A stretch of DNA of 64,000 bases. It comes from Dysgonomonas mossii DSM 22836 (lineage in GTDB: Bacteria > Bacteroidota > Bacteroidia > Bacteroidales > Dysgonomonadaceae). The notes beneath the pieces were generated by a model that ran no database searches, was not told where the DNA came from, and saw only the letters and a list, made by a program, of their open reading frames with translations. The DNA is taken from assembly GCF_000213575.1 (NCBI RefSeq), contig NZ_GL892009.1, forward strand, positions 186,001-250,000, in the 5' to 3' direction. Both the position numbers and the translations under genes were made by a program. Positions 7,684 through 16,306 of the stretch are shown piece after piece; the stretch's first letter is position 1; every line of letters starts with the position of its first letter.

Positions 7684-10029
7684 ATGAAATTTACTTATAC
7701 ACTACTGACACTCGTTTTATGCTGTTTCACTTTATCAGCTCAATCTTCATTCAAAATCAGTGGGTTTGTGATGAATGAAGATAGGATGCCGGTAGAAGCA
7801 GTATCTATTTCTGTGGTAGGGAATAACAATACAATACAAAGTGACCAAAATGGCTTTTTTGAACTTACTTTGGCTGCTTCGGGGACTATAATACTTCATA
7901 TTGATGCTCTGGGATATTTTCCTCAGTCAACACAATTAAGCGTAAGTAATAATATACATCGCGACTTTATTCTCAGAAAGAATAATATAGAGTTGGAAGA
8001 GGTCGTTGTCAGCGGAAACAATAAGAGAAGTCTTCAAATGAAATCAGCTCAAAATCTCGTTCAGGTTGATAAATCATATATCGAAGATAATTTCTCCGGT
8101 AGCCTGATGCAAAGTCTGGAGAAAATACCGGGAGTCAGAGCGATGACTATCGGTTCGGGACAGTCCAAGCCTGCTATCAGAGGACTTGGTTTCAACAGGA
8201 TGATGGTTACCGAGAATGGAATCAAGCACGAAGGACAGCAATGGGGCGAAGATCACGGATTGGAAATAGATCAGTTTTCGGTAGATGATATTGAAATCTT
8301 AAAAGGTCCGGGTTCTCTATTATACGGAGGCGATGCCATAGGTGGAGTAATCAGTTTACGTAATAATTATGTCCCTTCAGCTAAAATCGAAGGAAATATA
8401 AATCTCTATGGCAGAAGCAATAATGAGTCACTTGGTTTTTCCGGTCAGATAGCAGGACGAAAGAATCGATTTTATTATAAAGTGAATGCCACCTATGTGG
8501 ATTATGGAGATTACAAAGTTCCTACTGATAGCATACAGTATTATTCTTATTACATAAAACTAAAGGACAGACGACTCAGAAATACTGCCGGAAAAGATCG
8601 GAACGCCGGAATTACACTCGGATATATTGATAAAAACTTTAGAAGTAACTTTCTGATATCTGATGTATATTCAAAGAGTGGCTTCTTTGCCGATGCACAT
8701 GGTCTTGAAGTGCGCATGTCCGATATCGACTATGACAAATCCTCCAGGGATATCAACCTGCCCTATCATTCGGTAAACCATTTCAAAGTAATCAACAACT
8801 CCCATTTGCAGATCGGGACATTACATCTTGATGGTAATTTTGCTTATCAAAATAATCTGAGAAAGGAACTGTCAGAACCCGTATCGCATGGATATATGCC
8901 TATCCCACCCGATGCTTTGGAGCGTAAGTTTAATAAGAATACATACACATCCAATATCTCCTTCAAACTACCATTCAAGAACAAGCACTCTCTGCAAGGA
9001 GGCATTAATGTCGAACATCAACATAACTCAAGAGGCGGATGGGGCTTCATTATTCCAGACTTTCGGACAACAGGTATAGGAGCTTTCCTCTATGACCGCT
9101 ACTTACTGTCCGAAGATTTAATTCTCAGTGCAGGTATACGTGCCGACCAAACGAATATTCATATAGACAGTTATCACGATTGGTATCAGGCTCCTGTGGA
9201 AAATGGAGATTGGGTATATAAAGAGCGGGCTGCCAATCTGAAAAGGAGTTTCAATAGTTTCACATGGTCGGCAGGCATTAATTACAATATAGACAGTTGG
9301 ATGCTTAAAGCCAATGTGGGTAAAAGTTTCCGTGCTCCTACTCCCAAAGAACTAGGTTCTGATGGGGTAAACTATCACATTTTCCGTTACGAAAAAGGAG
9401 ATAAGAACCTGAATGCAGAAGAGTCTTATCAAATAGACTTCGGGATTAACTGGAAAAATGATGTTCTGGATATCCAGATAGAACCTTACCTGAACTATTT
9501 CCCCAACTATATCTACCTGAACCCGACGTCGGGTTATTACGAAGGTTTACAGATGTATTATTATACACAGGCTAAAGTAATAAGATACGGATTTGAAGCC
9601 AGTTTAGAATACAAACCCACCCAACAGATCACATTAGGATCACAAGGTGAATATTTGTATGCAGAGCAGCTTTCCGGAGATAAGAAAGGTTATACGCTTC
9701 CGTTTTCTCCACCGTGGTCTTGCAACTTTACAGCTGCTTATCACCCCAAGAACAAAATATTCGGAACGGATAGCGATATTCAGCTAGAGTATAATATAAC
9801 AGGAGCGCAGGACAGAATTGTACCCCCTGAAAACAAAACAAAAGGATATCAAACTATAAATATATCGATAGGGCGTAGCTGGCAAATCAATCAAAACAGA
9901 ATAAAATTACGTCTGCAGGGGCAAAATCTATTGAATAAGCGGTATTACGATCATACAAGTTATTACCGGCTGATAGATGTTCCCGAACCGGGACGGAATA
10001 TATCAGTTATGATCGGATATAATTTTTAA
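7684..10029 (+). CDS. TonB-dependent outer-membrane receptor, ZnuD-like
   Basis: A 781-residue receptor with a signal peptide ending in LSAQ (about residue 20), a carboxypeptidase-like beta domain (about 22-100), a TonB plug (about 110-230) and a 22-strand barrel region ending in aromatic F. The plug contains a polar loop, GQQWGEDHG, which resembles the metal-binding region of Neisseria-type ZnuD. It is 781 residues, shorter than the SusC-type receptors in this window (over 1000), as expected for a small-ligand receptor. It sits within the zinc operon between the GTPase and DUF4625 genes. TonB-driven zinc uptake across the outer membrane is the most likely role; a chelated metal ligand is possible. 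Confidence 0.85.
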   Translation: MKFTYTLLTLVLCCFTLSAQSSFKISGFVMNEDRMPVEAVSISVVGNNNTIQSDQNGFFELTLAASGTIILHIDALGYFPQSTQLSVSNNIHRDFILRKNNIELEEVVVSGNNKRSLQMKSAQNLVQVDKSYIEDNFSGSLMQSLEKIPGVRAMTIGSGQSKPAIRGLGFNRMMVTENGIKHEGQQWGEDHGLEIDQFSVDDIEILKGPGSLLYGGDAIGGVISLRNNYVPSAKIEGNINLYGRSNNESLGFSGQIAGRKNRFYYKVNATYVDYGDYKVPTDSIQYYSYYIKLKDRRLRNTAGKDRNAGITLGYIDKNFRSNFLISDVYSKSGFFADAHGLEVRMSDIDYDKSSRDINLPYHSVNHFKVINNSHLQIGTLHLDGNFAYQNNLRKELSEPVSHGYMPIPPDALERKFNKNTYTSNISFKLPFKNKHSLQGGINVEHQHNSRGGWGFIIPDFRTTGIGAFLYDRYLLSEDLILSAGIRADQTNIHIDSYHDWYQAPVENGDWVYKERAANLKRSFNSFTWSAGINYNIDSWMLKANVGKSFRAPTPKELGSDGVNYHIFRYEKGDKNLNAEESYQIDFGINWKNDVLDIQIEPYLNYFPNYIYLNPTSGYYEGLQMYYYTQAKVIRYGFEASLEYKPTQQITLGSQGEYLYAEQLSGDKKGYTLPFSPPWSCNFTAAYHPKNKIFGTDSDIQLEYNITGAQDRIVPPENKTKGYQTINISIGRSWQINQNRIKLRLQGQNLLNKRYYDHTSYYRLIDVPEPGRNISVMIGYNF

Positions 10030-10096
10030 CACAATACACTAAGTATTATTTATTCTCTAACCGGGCATATATAGCCCACTTAATTAATTAAATGTT

Positions 10097-11191
10097 ATGA
10101 AACAAAAATTTCTATGGGGAACAATCCTTTTTCTAAGTACGTCATTATTCATCTTTACATCATGTAGCAGTGATGACGATGATGACAATCCGGCAAAACC
10201 GGTTATAAACCTGACTGAAGTCGGTAGTGAAAATAGCAAGATTGGAGTTGCCGGAAGCGATCTGCATCTGGAAGGCACTATCGTGGCTGATGGGATGATA
10301 AAGCAAATTGATGTTGAAATTCATCAGGAAAGTGGAGGCAGCTTTAAAATTGAAGAATCATATAAAGACGGGAAATATATCGGAGTAAAGAATGCCGATT
10401 TCCACGAGCATATCGATATTCCGGCTGATGCTCCTGCGGGAGATTATCACCTGCATTTTACAGTAACTGATCAATTCGGACAAACAACAACGGTAGAGTC
10501 GGAACTGACTATCGAAGCTGAACCTGTGAATATTAGTATAGACGGTTTGACTTTCGGAGCAGGACATGATTTTGCTGATAATAAGATCGGATATATCGGT
10601 ACTGCCCCTGTTGTAGAGGCTACATCTATTAAAGCTGAAAATGGAATTGACAAGATATTTGTAGAAATTCACAGCGAAGGCGAAACATCTGCTTTTGAAC
10701 TCGATACAACTTATACTTATGCCGGTGAAACGGAATTAATAGATTTCCACAAACATCTCTCTATTCCAGAAAACACTCCGGCCGGCGATTACCATTTACA
10801 TTTCAAAGTATATGATAAGAACGGTAAATCATTGGAAAAATCAATGGATGTAGAAATTAAAGAAACAGGAATCGCAATATCCGGTTTAGAAATAGGAAGC
10901 GCTAATTCGGCAGTAGCATCTAATATCCATACCGAATTTAAGGTAAATGCTTCAGATCCTTTGACCTCTATTCGTGTCCGTATTTATAAAGCTGCAACTC
11001 CGACAACCTATGTATTCAATGAGACATATTCTGATGAGTTTGCGACCGGAGATGTAAAAGAGTACACTTTTCATAAACATTTGAAAGCAACCGGTGCTGC
11101 AGAAGGAGAATATGTAATTGAGATAAGAACAAATGATGCGAAAGGAGCCAATAAAACCATAAAGGAAAAATTGACCATTACAGGAGCATAA
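10097..11191 (+). CDS. DUF4625 surface lipoprotein with three His-rich repeats
   Basis: A 364-residue lipoprotein: hydrophobic signal with lipid cysteine C23, then SSDDDDD, an acidic stretch of the kind that sends Bacteroidetes lipoproteins to the outer leaflet. Three tandem repeats of roughly 110 residues follow, each with an Ig-like look. Repeats 1 and 2 share the pattern F-H-(E/K)-H then AGDYHLHF about 15 residues later; repeat 3 keeps FHKHL but has GEYVIEI in place of the HLH part. These histidines could form zinc sites. DUF4625 has no established function known to me. Position right after a ZnuD-like receptor suggests surface zinc capture and delivery, as inference. Confidence 0.75.
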   Translation: MKQKFLWGTILFLSTSLFIFTSCSSDDDDDNPAKPVINLTEVGSENSKIGVAGSDLHLEGTIVADGMIKQIDVEIHQESGGSFKIEESYKDGKYIGVKNADFHEHIDIPADAPAGDYHLHFTVTDQFGQTTTVESELTIEAEPVNISIDGLTFGAGHDFADNKIGYIGTAPVVEATSIKAENGIDKIFVEIHSEGETSAFELDTTYTYAGETELIDFHKHLSIPENTPAGDYHLHFKVYDKNGKSLEKSMDVEIKETGIAISGLEIGSANSAVASNIHTEFKVNASDPLTSIRVRIYKAATPTTYVFNETYSDEFATGDVKEYTFHKHLKATGAAEGEYVIEIRTNDAKGANKTIKEKLTITGA

Positions 11192-11254
11192 TAAATTATA
11201 AGATATCAATAGCGAATAGTTTTGAAAAAGAACTATTCGCTAAAAATAAAGAAT

Positions 11255-11737
11255 ATGATAAATAGAAAAATCATTTTATACTCTCTTGTTTGCCTTTTTG
11301 TTATGGGATGTAGCAACGACGATGATGATAGTCAGGATATGGAAAAACCTTCCATCGATATGAGTGGCAGCAATGCTTTTCCTCAGAATTGTATCGTTTT
11401 ATATCGGGGTGAAAGCTTTCCATTTAGAGCGGTATTTGCTGATAATCAGGAATTGGGAAACTATAATATCGAAATACATAATAATTTCGATCATCATTCT
11501 CACAGTACGGATGATGTGGAGTGCGATCTGGAGTCAAAAAAAACTCCTGTAAAGGCATTCGTTTACAATCAGGATTTCACTATTCCTTCGGGTAAAAATA
11601 CTTATCAAGCCAATAATGAAATTTCTATACCCTCAGATGTAGATACAGGAGATTATCATTTTATGATTCGGTTGACAGATAAGGCCGGATGGCAACAGTT
11701 GAAAGCTATAAGCCTGAAAATAAAAGATAAAAATTGA
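11255..11737 (+). CDS. Short DUF4625-like His-rich lipoprotein
   Basis: A 160-residue lipoprotein when started at the ATG at 11255 (MINRKIIL). An upstream in-frame TTG at 11222 would spoil the signal peptide. Lipid cysteine C19 is followed by SNDDDD, a surface-export type signal. It holds a single DUF4625-like unit with a denser histidine patch, FDHHSHSTDD, and the family ending GDYHFMIRLTDKAGW. It probably arose from the same ancestor as the three-repeat protein upstream and ends the operon, just before a symmetrical terminator. The predicted role is surface zinc binding. Confidence 0.7.
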   Translation: MINRKIILYSLVCLFVMGCSNDDDDSQDMEKPSIDMSGSNAFPQNCIVLYRGESFPFRAVFADNQELGNYNIEIHNNFDHHSHSTDDVECDLESKKTPVKAFVYNQDFTIPSGKNTYQANNEISIPSDVDTGDYHFMIRLTDKAGWQQLKAISLKIKDKN

Positions 11738-11751
11738 AATTCTTTGTATTT

Positions 11752-11790
11752 AAAACCGAATATATTAAATTGTATTCGGTTTTATTTTTT
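11752..11790. terminator. Bidirectional rho-independent terminator
   Basis: Stem AAAACCGAATA (11752-11762) pairs perfectly with TATTCGGTTTT (11773-11783) around a 10-base loop. T-runs lie on the right for the zinc operon, and A-runs before the stem serve the convergent Fur-like gene. The stop codon of that gene (11784-11782) is within the stem. Confidence 0.8.
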
Positions 11791-12192
11791 CATACAATCG
11801 GGACAAATTCCTTCAAGTAAAACTTGAGCAGAATCAACTTTATAACCAGATGGCAAGTGAAGGTTTCTATCCAATAAAGACGAATCTAGACAAGTTACCT
11901 TATCACAGCTAGTACAATGAAAATGAGGATGTATTTTTGACAGAACTAAAAGACTGCTTAGGGCATATTTGACCGTATTATTATTCAAGACAATGCGATG
12001 TATCACTTTGGCTTCTTCTAATGTTTTAAGAGAGCGGTAGAAAGTGACACGATCGAATAAGCCTGAAAATGCATCTTTGATTTCATTTTCAGTTAAAGCT
12101 GTATCATCGCTTTCGATCAGTTTATCTATAATACATTTACGACAAACTGTCTTTTTTATTCCATGTTGTTTTAATATCTGTTCTGCATTCAT
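11782..12192 (-). CDS. Fur/Zur-family metalloregulator (second copy)
   Basis: A 136-residue Fur-family protein from the ATG at 12192 (MNAEQILK); an alternative ATG lies two codons upstream. It matches the first copy in length and in the stretch DRVTFYRSLKTL. Structural zinc cysteines are CTSC (93-96) and CPDC (130-133), and HPHFH (88-92) gives candidate regulatory ligands nearer to the classical Fur pattern than in the first copy. It faces the zinc operon and shares its terminator. It may be a second zinc sensor with a different set-point, or a peroxide or iron sensor. I see no operator like the 4029-4055 palindrome upstream of it. Confidence 0.85.
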   Translation of the reverse strand: MNAEQILKQHGIKKTVCRKCIIDKLIESDDTALTENEIKDAFSGLFDRVTFYRSLKTLEEAKVIHRIVLNNNTVKYALSSLLVLSKIHPHFHCTSCDKVTCLDSSLLDRNLHLPSGYKVDSAQVLLEGICPDCMKK

Positions 12193-12429
12193 GATCATTC
12201 TTTTTACAAAAATAATAAAAAGCCTCATATTAACTTATTAGATTTTTGACAGAATATTCAAAAGGGAAATATATAAATCAATTAGTTAATTTCTGAAATT
12301 ATTATCTACAGGAGTTCATTAATACTTCTAGGTATTCAAATAAGTTAAAATACCAAGAAATGCTGATTGTACTATTTCGTTTATAGTTGTTATTTTGGAT
12401 TCAAATAATGAACATTGTTCTCTATTGAA

Positions 12430-12678
12430 ATGAGGGTATTAAAAGACGATAAATATAGATCTATAATAGGATCTGCCCGAAAGGAGTTTATACTAAGAGG
12501 CTTTAAAGATGCATCCATGCGTACTATTGCAAAGGATGCAAATGTAGGATTGAGCAATATTTATAACTATTTCAAGAATAAAGATGAAATATTTCTTGAA
12601 ATAGTATCACCTGCCACGGATGATTTGTTTGCTTTTGTAAAAGACAAACATACAGAAAAGTATATAGACTTCAATTAA
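12430..12678 (+). pseudogene. Truncated TetR-family regulator
   Basis: The frame from the ATG at 12430 (MRVLKDDKY) encodes 82 residues: a complete TetR N-terminal DNA-binding domain with the helix-turn-helix DASMRTIAKDANVGLSNIYNYF, shown here as DASMRTIAKDANVGLSNI followed by YNYFKNKDEI. It then stops at 12678 just after the start of the ligand-binding domain. Normal TetR proteins have about 190-210 residues, so roughly 60 percent is missing. The stop falls next to an unrelated-looking segment and a tRNA gene, which suggests a deletion or insertion scar. A short DNA-binding-only protein could still be made, but no dimer domain would be present. Confidence 0.7.
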
Positions 12679-12850
12679 CCAAATTGACAGGTAGTGATAA
12701 TGATAAAGCTAAACCCAATGCTGCAGGTTTTGCAGCAAGTACTTTTAATCTTTCTATATCTTGATTGACAGCCGCTCGACGTAGATTTTCAGGAGATCCC
12801 CTAATTTTAGACTTGAGCCAAAGTTTTCTTCTCAAAACTCCACATTTTAC

Positions 12851-12885
12851 CAAAACAAAAAAGGCTTACAATTTCTTGTAAACCT
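12851..12885 (-). terminator. Terminator downstream of tRNA-Arg
   Basis: On the minus strand the stem AGGTTTACAA and TTGTAAGCCT encloses a GAAA tetraloop (one G-U pair) and is followed by TTTTTTG TTTT. It lies 12 bases beyond the tRNA 3' end. Confidence 0.8.
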
Positions 12886-12897
12886 CTCTTCTTAAAG

Positions 12898-12971
12898 TGA
12901 CCACGGCAGGATTCAAACCTGCAACCTTCTGATCCGTAGTCAGATGCTCTATTCAGTTGAGCTACGTAGCC
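12898..12971 (-). tRNA. tRNA-Arg (anticodon ACG)
   Basis: A 74-base cloverleaf on the minus strand. The acceptor GGCTACG pairs with CGTGGTC, discriminator A. The D arm has AGCTCAACTGAATAGAGC. The anticodon stem TCTGA/TCAGA encloses the loop CTACGGA, giving anticodon ACG. The T arm contains GGTTTGAATCC. The 3' CCA is not encoded, as is common in Bacteroidetes. A strong promoter lies just upstream and a terminator just downstream, so it is transcribed alone. Confidence 0.93.
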
Positions 12972-12990
12972 GTTTTCCTTAAATGCGATG

Positions 12991-12998
12991 CAAAGGTA
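12991..12998 (-). promoter_or_regulatory. Promoter of tRNA-Arg
   Basis: On the minus strand TACCTTTG (-7) is preceded by TTTG (-33) with 20 bases between. This is a near-perfect Bacteroidetes primary-sigma promoter, and the tRNA begins 20 bases downstream. Confidence 0.75.
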
Positions 12999-13122
12999 AA
13001 ATAGTTTTGTTTATTATGCAAATATATTCTGAAGTATTTTCTCCTCAAAAGTGATTATTGAAGCCGAGAGCAAGCTATAATATTGTTTTAAAGATGCTTA
13101 TAAACACAAAATAAAATGCATA

Positions 13123-13142
13123 AAATGCTTCGCTCAGCATTT
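13123..13142 (-). terminator. Hairpin after pheS, probable terminator
   Basis: AAATGCT (13123-13129) pairs with AGCATTT (13136-13142) around six bases. On the minus strand it is followed by the T-rich TATGCATTTTATTTT. It lies 14 bases beyond the pheS stop. Confidence 0.55.
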
Positions 13143-13156
13143 ACGATAAGTACATC

Positions 13157-14176
13157 TTAATATGCACTCTCAAACTGATCAAGAAACCGTTGATCATTCT
13201 CGGAGAACATACGAAGATCCTTAACTCTATATTTAAGATTTGTGATACGTTCCACTCCCATTCCGAGAGCATATCCCGTATACACTTTACTATCTATACC
13301 ACAGTTTTCCAACACATTGGGATCTACCATACCACAGCCTAATATCTCTACCCAACCGGTGTGTTTACAGAATGGACAACCTTTTCCGCCACAGATATTA
13401 CATGAAATATCCATCTCTGCGCTAGGCTCTGTGAAGGGGAAATATGAAGGACGTAAACGTATCTTGGTATCTGCACCAAACAACTCTTTAGCAACGAATA
13501 ACAAAGCTTGTTTTAGATCAGCAAAAGATACATTCTTATCTATATACAATGCCTCAACCTGATGAAAGAAACAATGCGCACGATACGATATAGCCTCGTT
13601 ACGATACACTCGGCCGGGACAAATAATGCGTATCGGTGGTTGTTGCTTCTCCATCACTCGGGTCTGAACAGAAGAAGTGTGTGTACGCAATACAATTTCA
13701 GGGCTTCGTGCAATAAAGAACGTATCCTGCATATCACGAGCCGGATGATCTTCCGCAAAGTTAAGAGAAGAGAAAACATGCCAGTCATCCTCTATCTCAG
13801 GACCTTCGGCGATAGAAAAGCCTAAACGGCGAAAGATATCACAAATTTCTTTTCTTACAATCGATAGCGGATGGCGAGTACCGAGCTCGATAGGCGCAGC
13901 AGTGCGAGTAAGGTCGATTGTCTCATCCACAGTCTGAGAATTTTCTAAAGATTCTTTCAACTGATTTATTCGCTCCTGAGCCTTTTCTTTTAGTTCATTC
14001 AGTTTTATACCTACCTCCCGTTTCTGTTCTGCAGCGACAGTGCGAAAATCGTTCATCAAAGCCGATACTTCACCTTTCTTACTAAGATACTTAATGCGCA
14101 AAACCTCTATCTCATCTGCTTTAGAAGCTTTCAGTCCCTCAATTTCTGCCAACAGCTTATTTATTCTATCAATCAT
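13157..14176 (-). CDS. pheS: Phenylalanyl-tRNA synthetase alpha subunit
   Basis: 339 residues from the ATG at 14176 (MIDRINKL); an upstream TTG is less likely. The N-terminal coiled coil (about 1-90) binds tRNA. The class II catalytic core carries motif 1 near EGPEIEDDWHVF, motif 2 with VYRNEAISYRAHCFFHQVEAL, here split as VYRNEAISYR and FHQVEAL, and motif 3 GYALGMGVERI. A CxxC-rich insert (CNICGGKGCPFCKHTGW) is typical of many bacterial PheS proteins. With PheT it charges tRNA-Phe in the cytosol as an alpha2beta2 enzyme. The pheT gene is not adjacent, as is usual in Bacteroidetes. A TATTTTTG -7 box at 14232-14225 is the likely promoter. Confidence 0.96.
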   Translation of the reverse strand: MIDRINKLLAEIEGLKASKADEIEVLRIKYLSKKGEVSALMNDFRTVAAEQKREVGIKLNELKEKAQERINQLKESLENSQTVDETIDLTRTAAPIELGTRHPLSIVRKEICDIFRRLGFSIAEGPEIEDDWHVFSSLNFAEDHPARDMQDTFFIARSPEIVLRTHTSSVQTRVMEKQQPPIRIICPGRVYRNEAISYRAHCFFHQVEALYIDKNVSFADLKQALLFVAKELFGADTKIRLRPSYFPFTEPSAEMDISCNICGGKGCPFCKHTGWVEILGCGMVDPNVLENCGIDSKVYTGYALGMGVERITNLKYRVKDLRMFSENDQRFLDQFESAY

Positions 14177-14576
14177 AAACCTCAATTATGAATTATACTT
14201 TTATAAGTTTCTCACTTTGGAATACAAAAATACACTTTTCTTTTTATTATCAATCATTTTAACACAGAAGCCGCCTCAACTTTTAGTTATATCTACACAA
14301 CTAGAGTTTTACAATCTCACGTATCCATTAAATCCAAAAAGGTTACAATTTCCCACAAAATCAGATAAAACATAAACAACAGTATATCAAACATGTAAAT
14401 ATCAAAAAGTAACAAAAGTAATAGCTATCCGTAATATTATAAATTGTCACTTTAATTTACTTATAAACAACAACAAACATCTTAATACTAGATAATTTAG
14501 CCTGTAAGAAATAAAACAAATAGGAAATCCTGAATATTAAACTATATTTGCCATAGTTAAACTACAGATCACAAAA
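14177..14576. promoter_or_regulatory. Divergent promoter region of pheS and the M28 peptidase
   Basis: A 400-base AT-rich gap. The minus strand has TATTTTTG at 14232-14225 for pheS. The plus strand has TATATTTG at 14543-14550, with 26 bases to the peptidase ATG. Both fit TAnnTTTG. I see no gene between them. Confidence 0.55.
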
Positions 14577-15524
14577 ATGAAACTTATATACACTTTTATC
14601 ATATCCACGCTTTTATTTGTTCCACACAATCTGCATGCTCAGTCGGATACAGAACGTATACAAAAACATCTTACTGCTATTACCAAAACACAAGGATTTC
14701 GCAACTTTGAGGATACTGTAACACTCAACAAGGTGGCAGACTATATATTCACAGAATTTAGCCAATATGCAGATACAACATACTATCAAACGTACACTGT
14801 AGACAATGTTAATTATAAGAATGTTATTTGTCGGTTTGGCACAAAACAACAAAAAGCGTTGGTTGTAATCGGTGCTCACTACGATGTTTGCGGAAAACAA
14901 GAAGGTGCTGACGATAATGCATCAGGCGTAACTGCTATACTCGAATTGGCTCGGTTATTTAACCGATCAAACTTAACACGCCCCATAGAACTAGTTGCGT
15001 ATACGCTCGAAGAACCACCCTTTTTTGGCACTCAATCTATGGGTAGTTACATCCATGCCAGTGAACTGAAAAAATCGAATACTCCCGTTTATGGGATGGT
15101 GGCTGTAGAAATGATCGGATTCTTCAATGATGCTGAAGACTCACAGAGTTATCCATTTGCGCCGATGAAACTATTCTATGGCAATAAGGGTGACTTTATA
15201 CTCTTAACAAAGAAAATGGGACATGGGCAATTTGTAAAAGATTTCTCCAAACAATTTTACAATGCAAAAACAATTAAAACTAAAAATCTGACAAGCCCCG
15301 GAATGATAAAAGGAGTAGATTTTTCAGATCATCGCAATTATTGGGCACTCGGCTTTGATGCCATGATGATTACCAATAGTGCATTTTATCGCAATCACAA
15401 TTATCATAAACCGGGAGACAAAATGGATCGTTTAGATTTTAAACGAATGGCAGGAGTTATTGACGCCATTTACTATGCGATTATCAACATCGACAAACCT
15501 ACATCTGTGAAAAAGAAAAAATAA
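14577..15524 (+). CDS. Secreted M28-family zinc aminopeptidase
   Basis: 315 residues with a signal peptide ending near AQ-S (residue 22). The M28 fold is recognised by GAHYDVCGKQEGADDNASG, with zinc ligands H101 and D112 and helper D103, the catalytic EE pair at 145-146, and the later ligands in VEMIGFF and in the DHRNYW/HNYHKPGD segment. M28 enzymes remove N-terminal residues from peptides; this one acts in the periplasm or outside. It is a single gene with its own promoter, converging on the hydrolase gene to its right. Confidence 0.88.
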   Translation: MKLIYTFIISTLLFVPHNLHAQSDTERIQKHLTAITKTQGFRNFEDTVTLNKVADYIFTEFSQYADTTYYQTYTVDNVNYKNVICRFGTKQQKALVVIGAHYDVCGKQEGADDNASGVTAILELARLFNRSNLTRPIELVAYTLEEPPFFGTQSMGSYIHASELKKSNTPVYGMVAVEMIGFFNDAEDSQSYPFAPMKLFYGNKGDFILLTKKMGHGQFVKDFSKQFYNAKTIKTKNLTSPGMIKGVDFSDHRNYWALGFDAMMITNSAFYRNHNYHKPGDKMDRLDFKRMAGVIDAIYYAIINIDKPTSVKKKK

Positions 15525-15571
15525 TCATTGATACTATAACTAAAATAAACTTTAGCCCGATTTCCAAAAAT

Positions 15572-16306
15572 CTAAATTTCTTTTATCAAAAGGATACCAC
15601 TCAGAATAGTACTTATCGCATCAGCTTTTTTTACCACCATCAGGTGATCCCCGCCCTCTACAGGAAATGCATTTCGTATATGTTCATAAGAGAAAATCTG
15701 ATCTTCGGTTCCATGTATATGATAGAGATGTTTACATTTATTTTCGGGCACCCAACCTACAATTTGCTCAATAGCCCACTTAATATAAACAGGATCAACA
15801 AAAGTCATTACCTCAGCCAATTCTGATGTTGGTACATTGTAAACAAAACGATTGAAAAGATCCGTTATAAGCTCTGTTGAAGCATATACACGCATCGGAA
15901 TGCGGTCTGCCACATTTGTTCTTTTAGCTGCTCGAAATAGGATTGGAATCTCTTCGTCTCTTTTAAAAGACGAAATAAGTACTGTTTTTATTGGAGATAA
16001 GAAAGAACTCATCACCTGAACAATAACGCCTCCAAAAGAATATCCTATCAGTATATACGGTCTGGAGGTATCAATCTCTTTTGCCATAACAGAAGTATAT
16101 TCCTGCAACGTCTGTCCGGGAATGGGAACGTGCCATTCAATATATTTCTTCTTATATCCTTCTGGTAATACTATTTTATCAAATACACTACAATTATAGC
16201 ACATCCCTGAAATAAAATAGACATTAATATCCTTTTTCCAAAGCTTCTTTACACGCTTCAAAACTTCGAATATTCTGTGCGTACCTGTCTTTTTCTTTCT
16301 GTCCAT
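15572..16306 (-). CDS. Alpha/beta-hydrolase-fold protein
   Basis: 244 residues, no signal peptide. The nucleophile elbow is GYSFGG with S90, and the likely catalytic partners are D202 (HGTEDQIF) and H221 (GGDHLMV). The N-terminal segment is basic. The general layout fits small esterases or lipases that act in the cytosol. The substrate cannot be told. It lies alone between the convergent M28 peptidase and the long leader of the SusC operon. Confidence 0.8.
   Translation of the reverse strand: MDRKKKTGTHRIFEVLKRVKKLWKKDINVYFISGMCYNCSVFDKIVLPEGYKKKYIEWHVPIPGQTLQEYTSVMAKEIDTSRPYILIGYSFGGVIVQVMSSFLSPIKTVLISSFKRDEEIPILFRAAKRTNVADRIPMRVYASTELITDLFNRFVYNVPTSELAEVMTFVDPVYIKWAIEQIVGWVPENKCKHLYHIHGTEDQIFSYEHIRNAFPVEGGDHLMVVKKADAISTILSGILLIKEI

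Noticed and set aside
12671-12853. 60-codon minus-strand frame next to the tRNA
   Set aside because: It starts beside the tRNA terminator and ends at the TetR truncation. It may be a fragment of a lost element, but I cannot name a family or show a complete gene.
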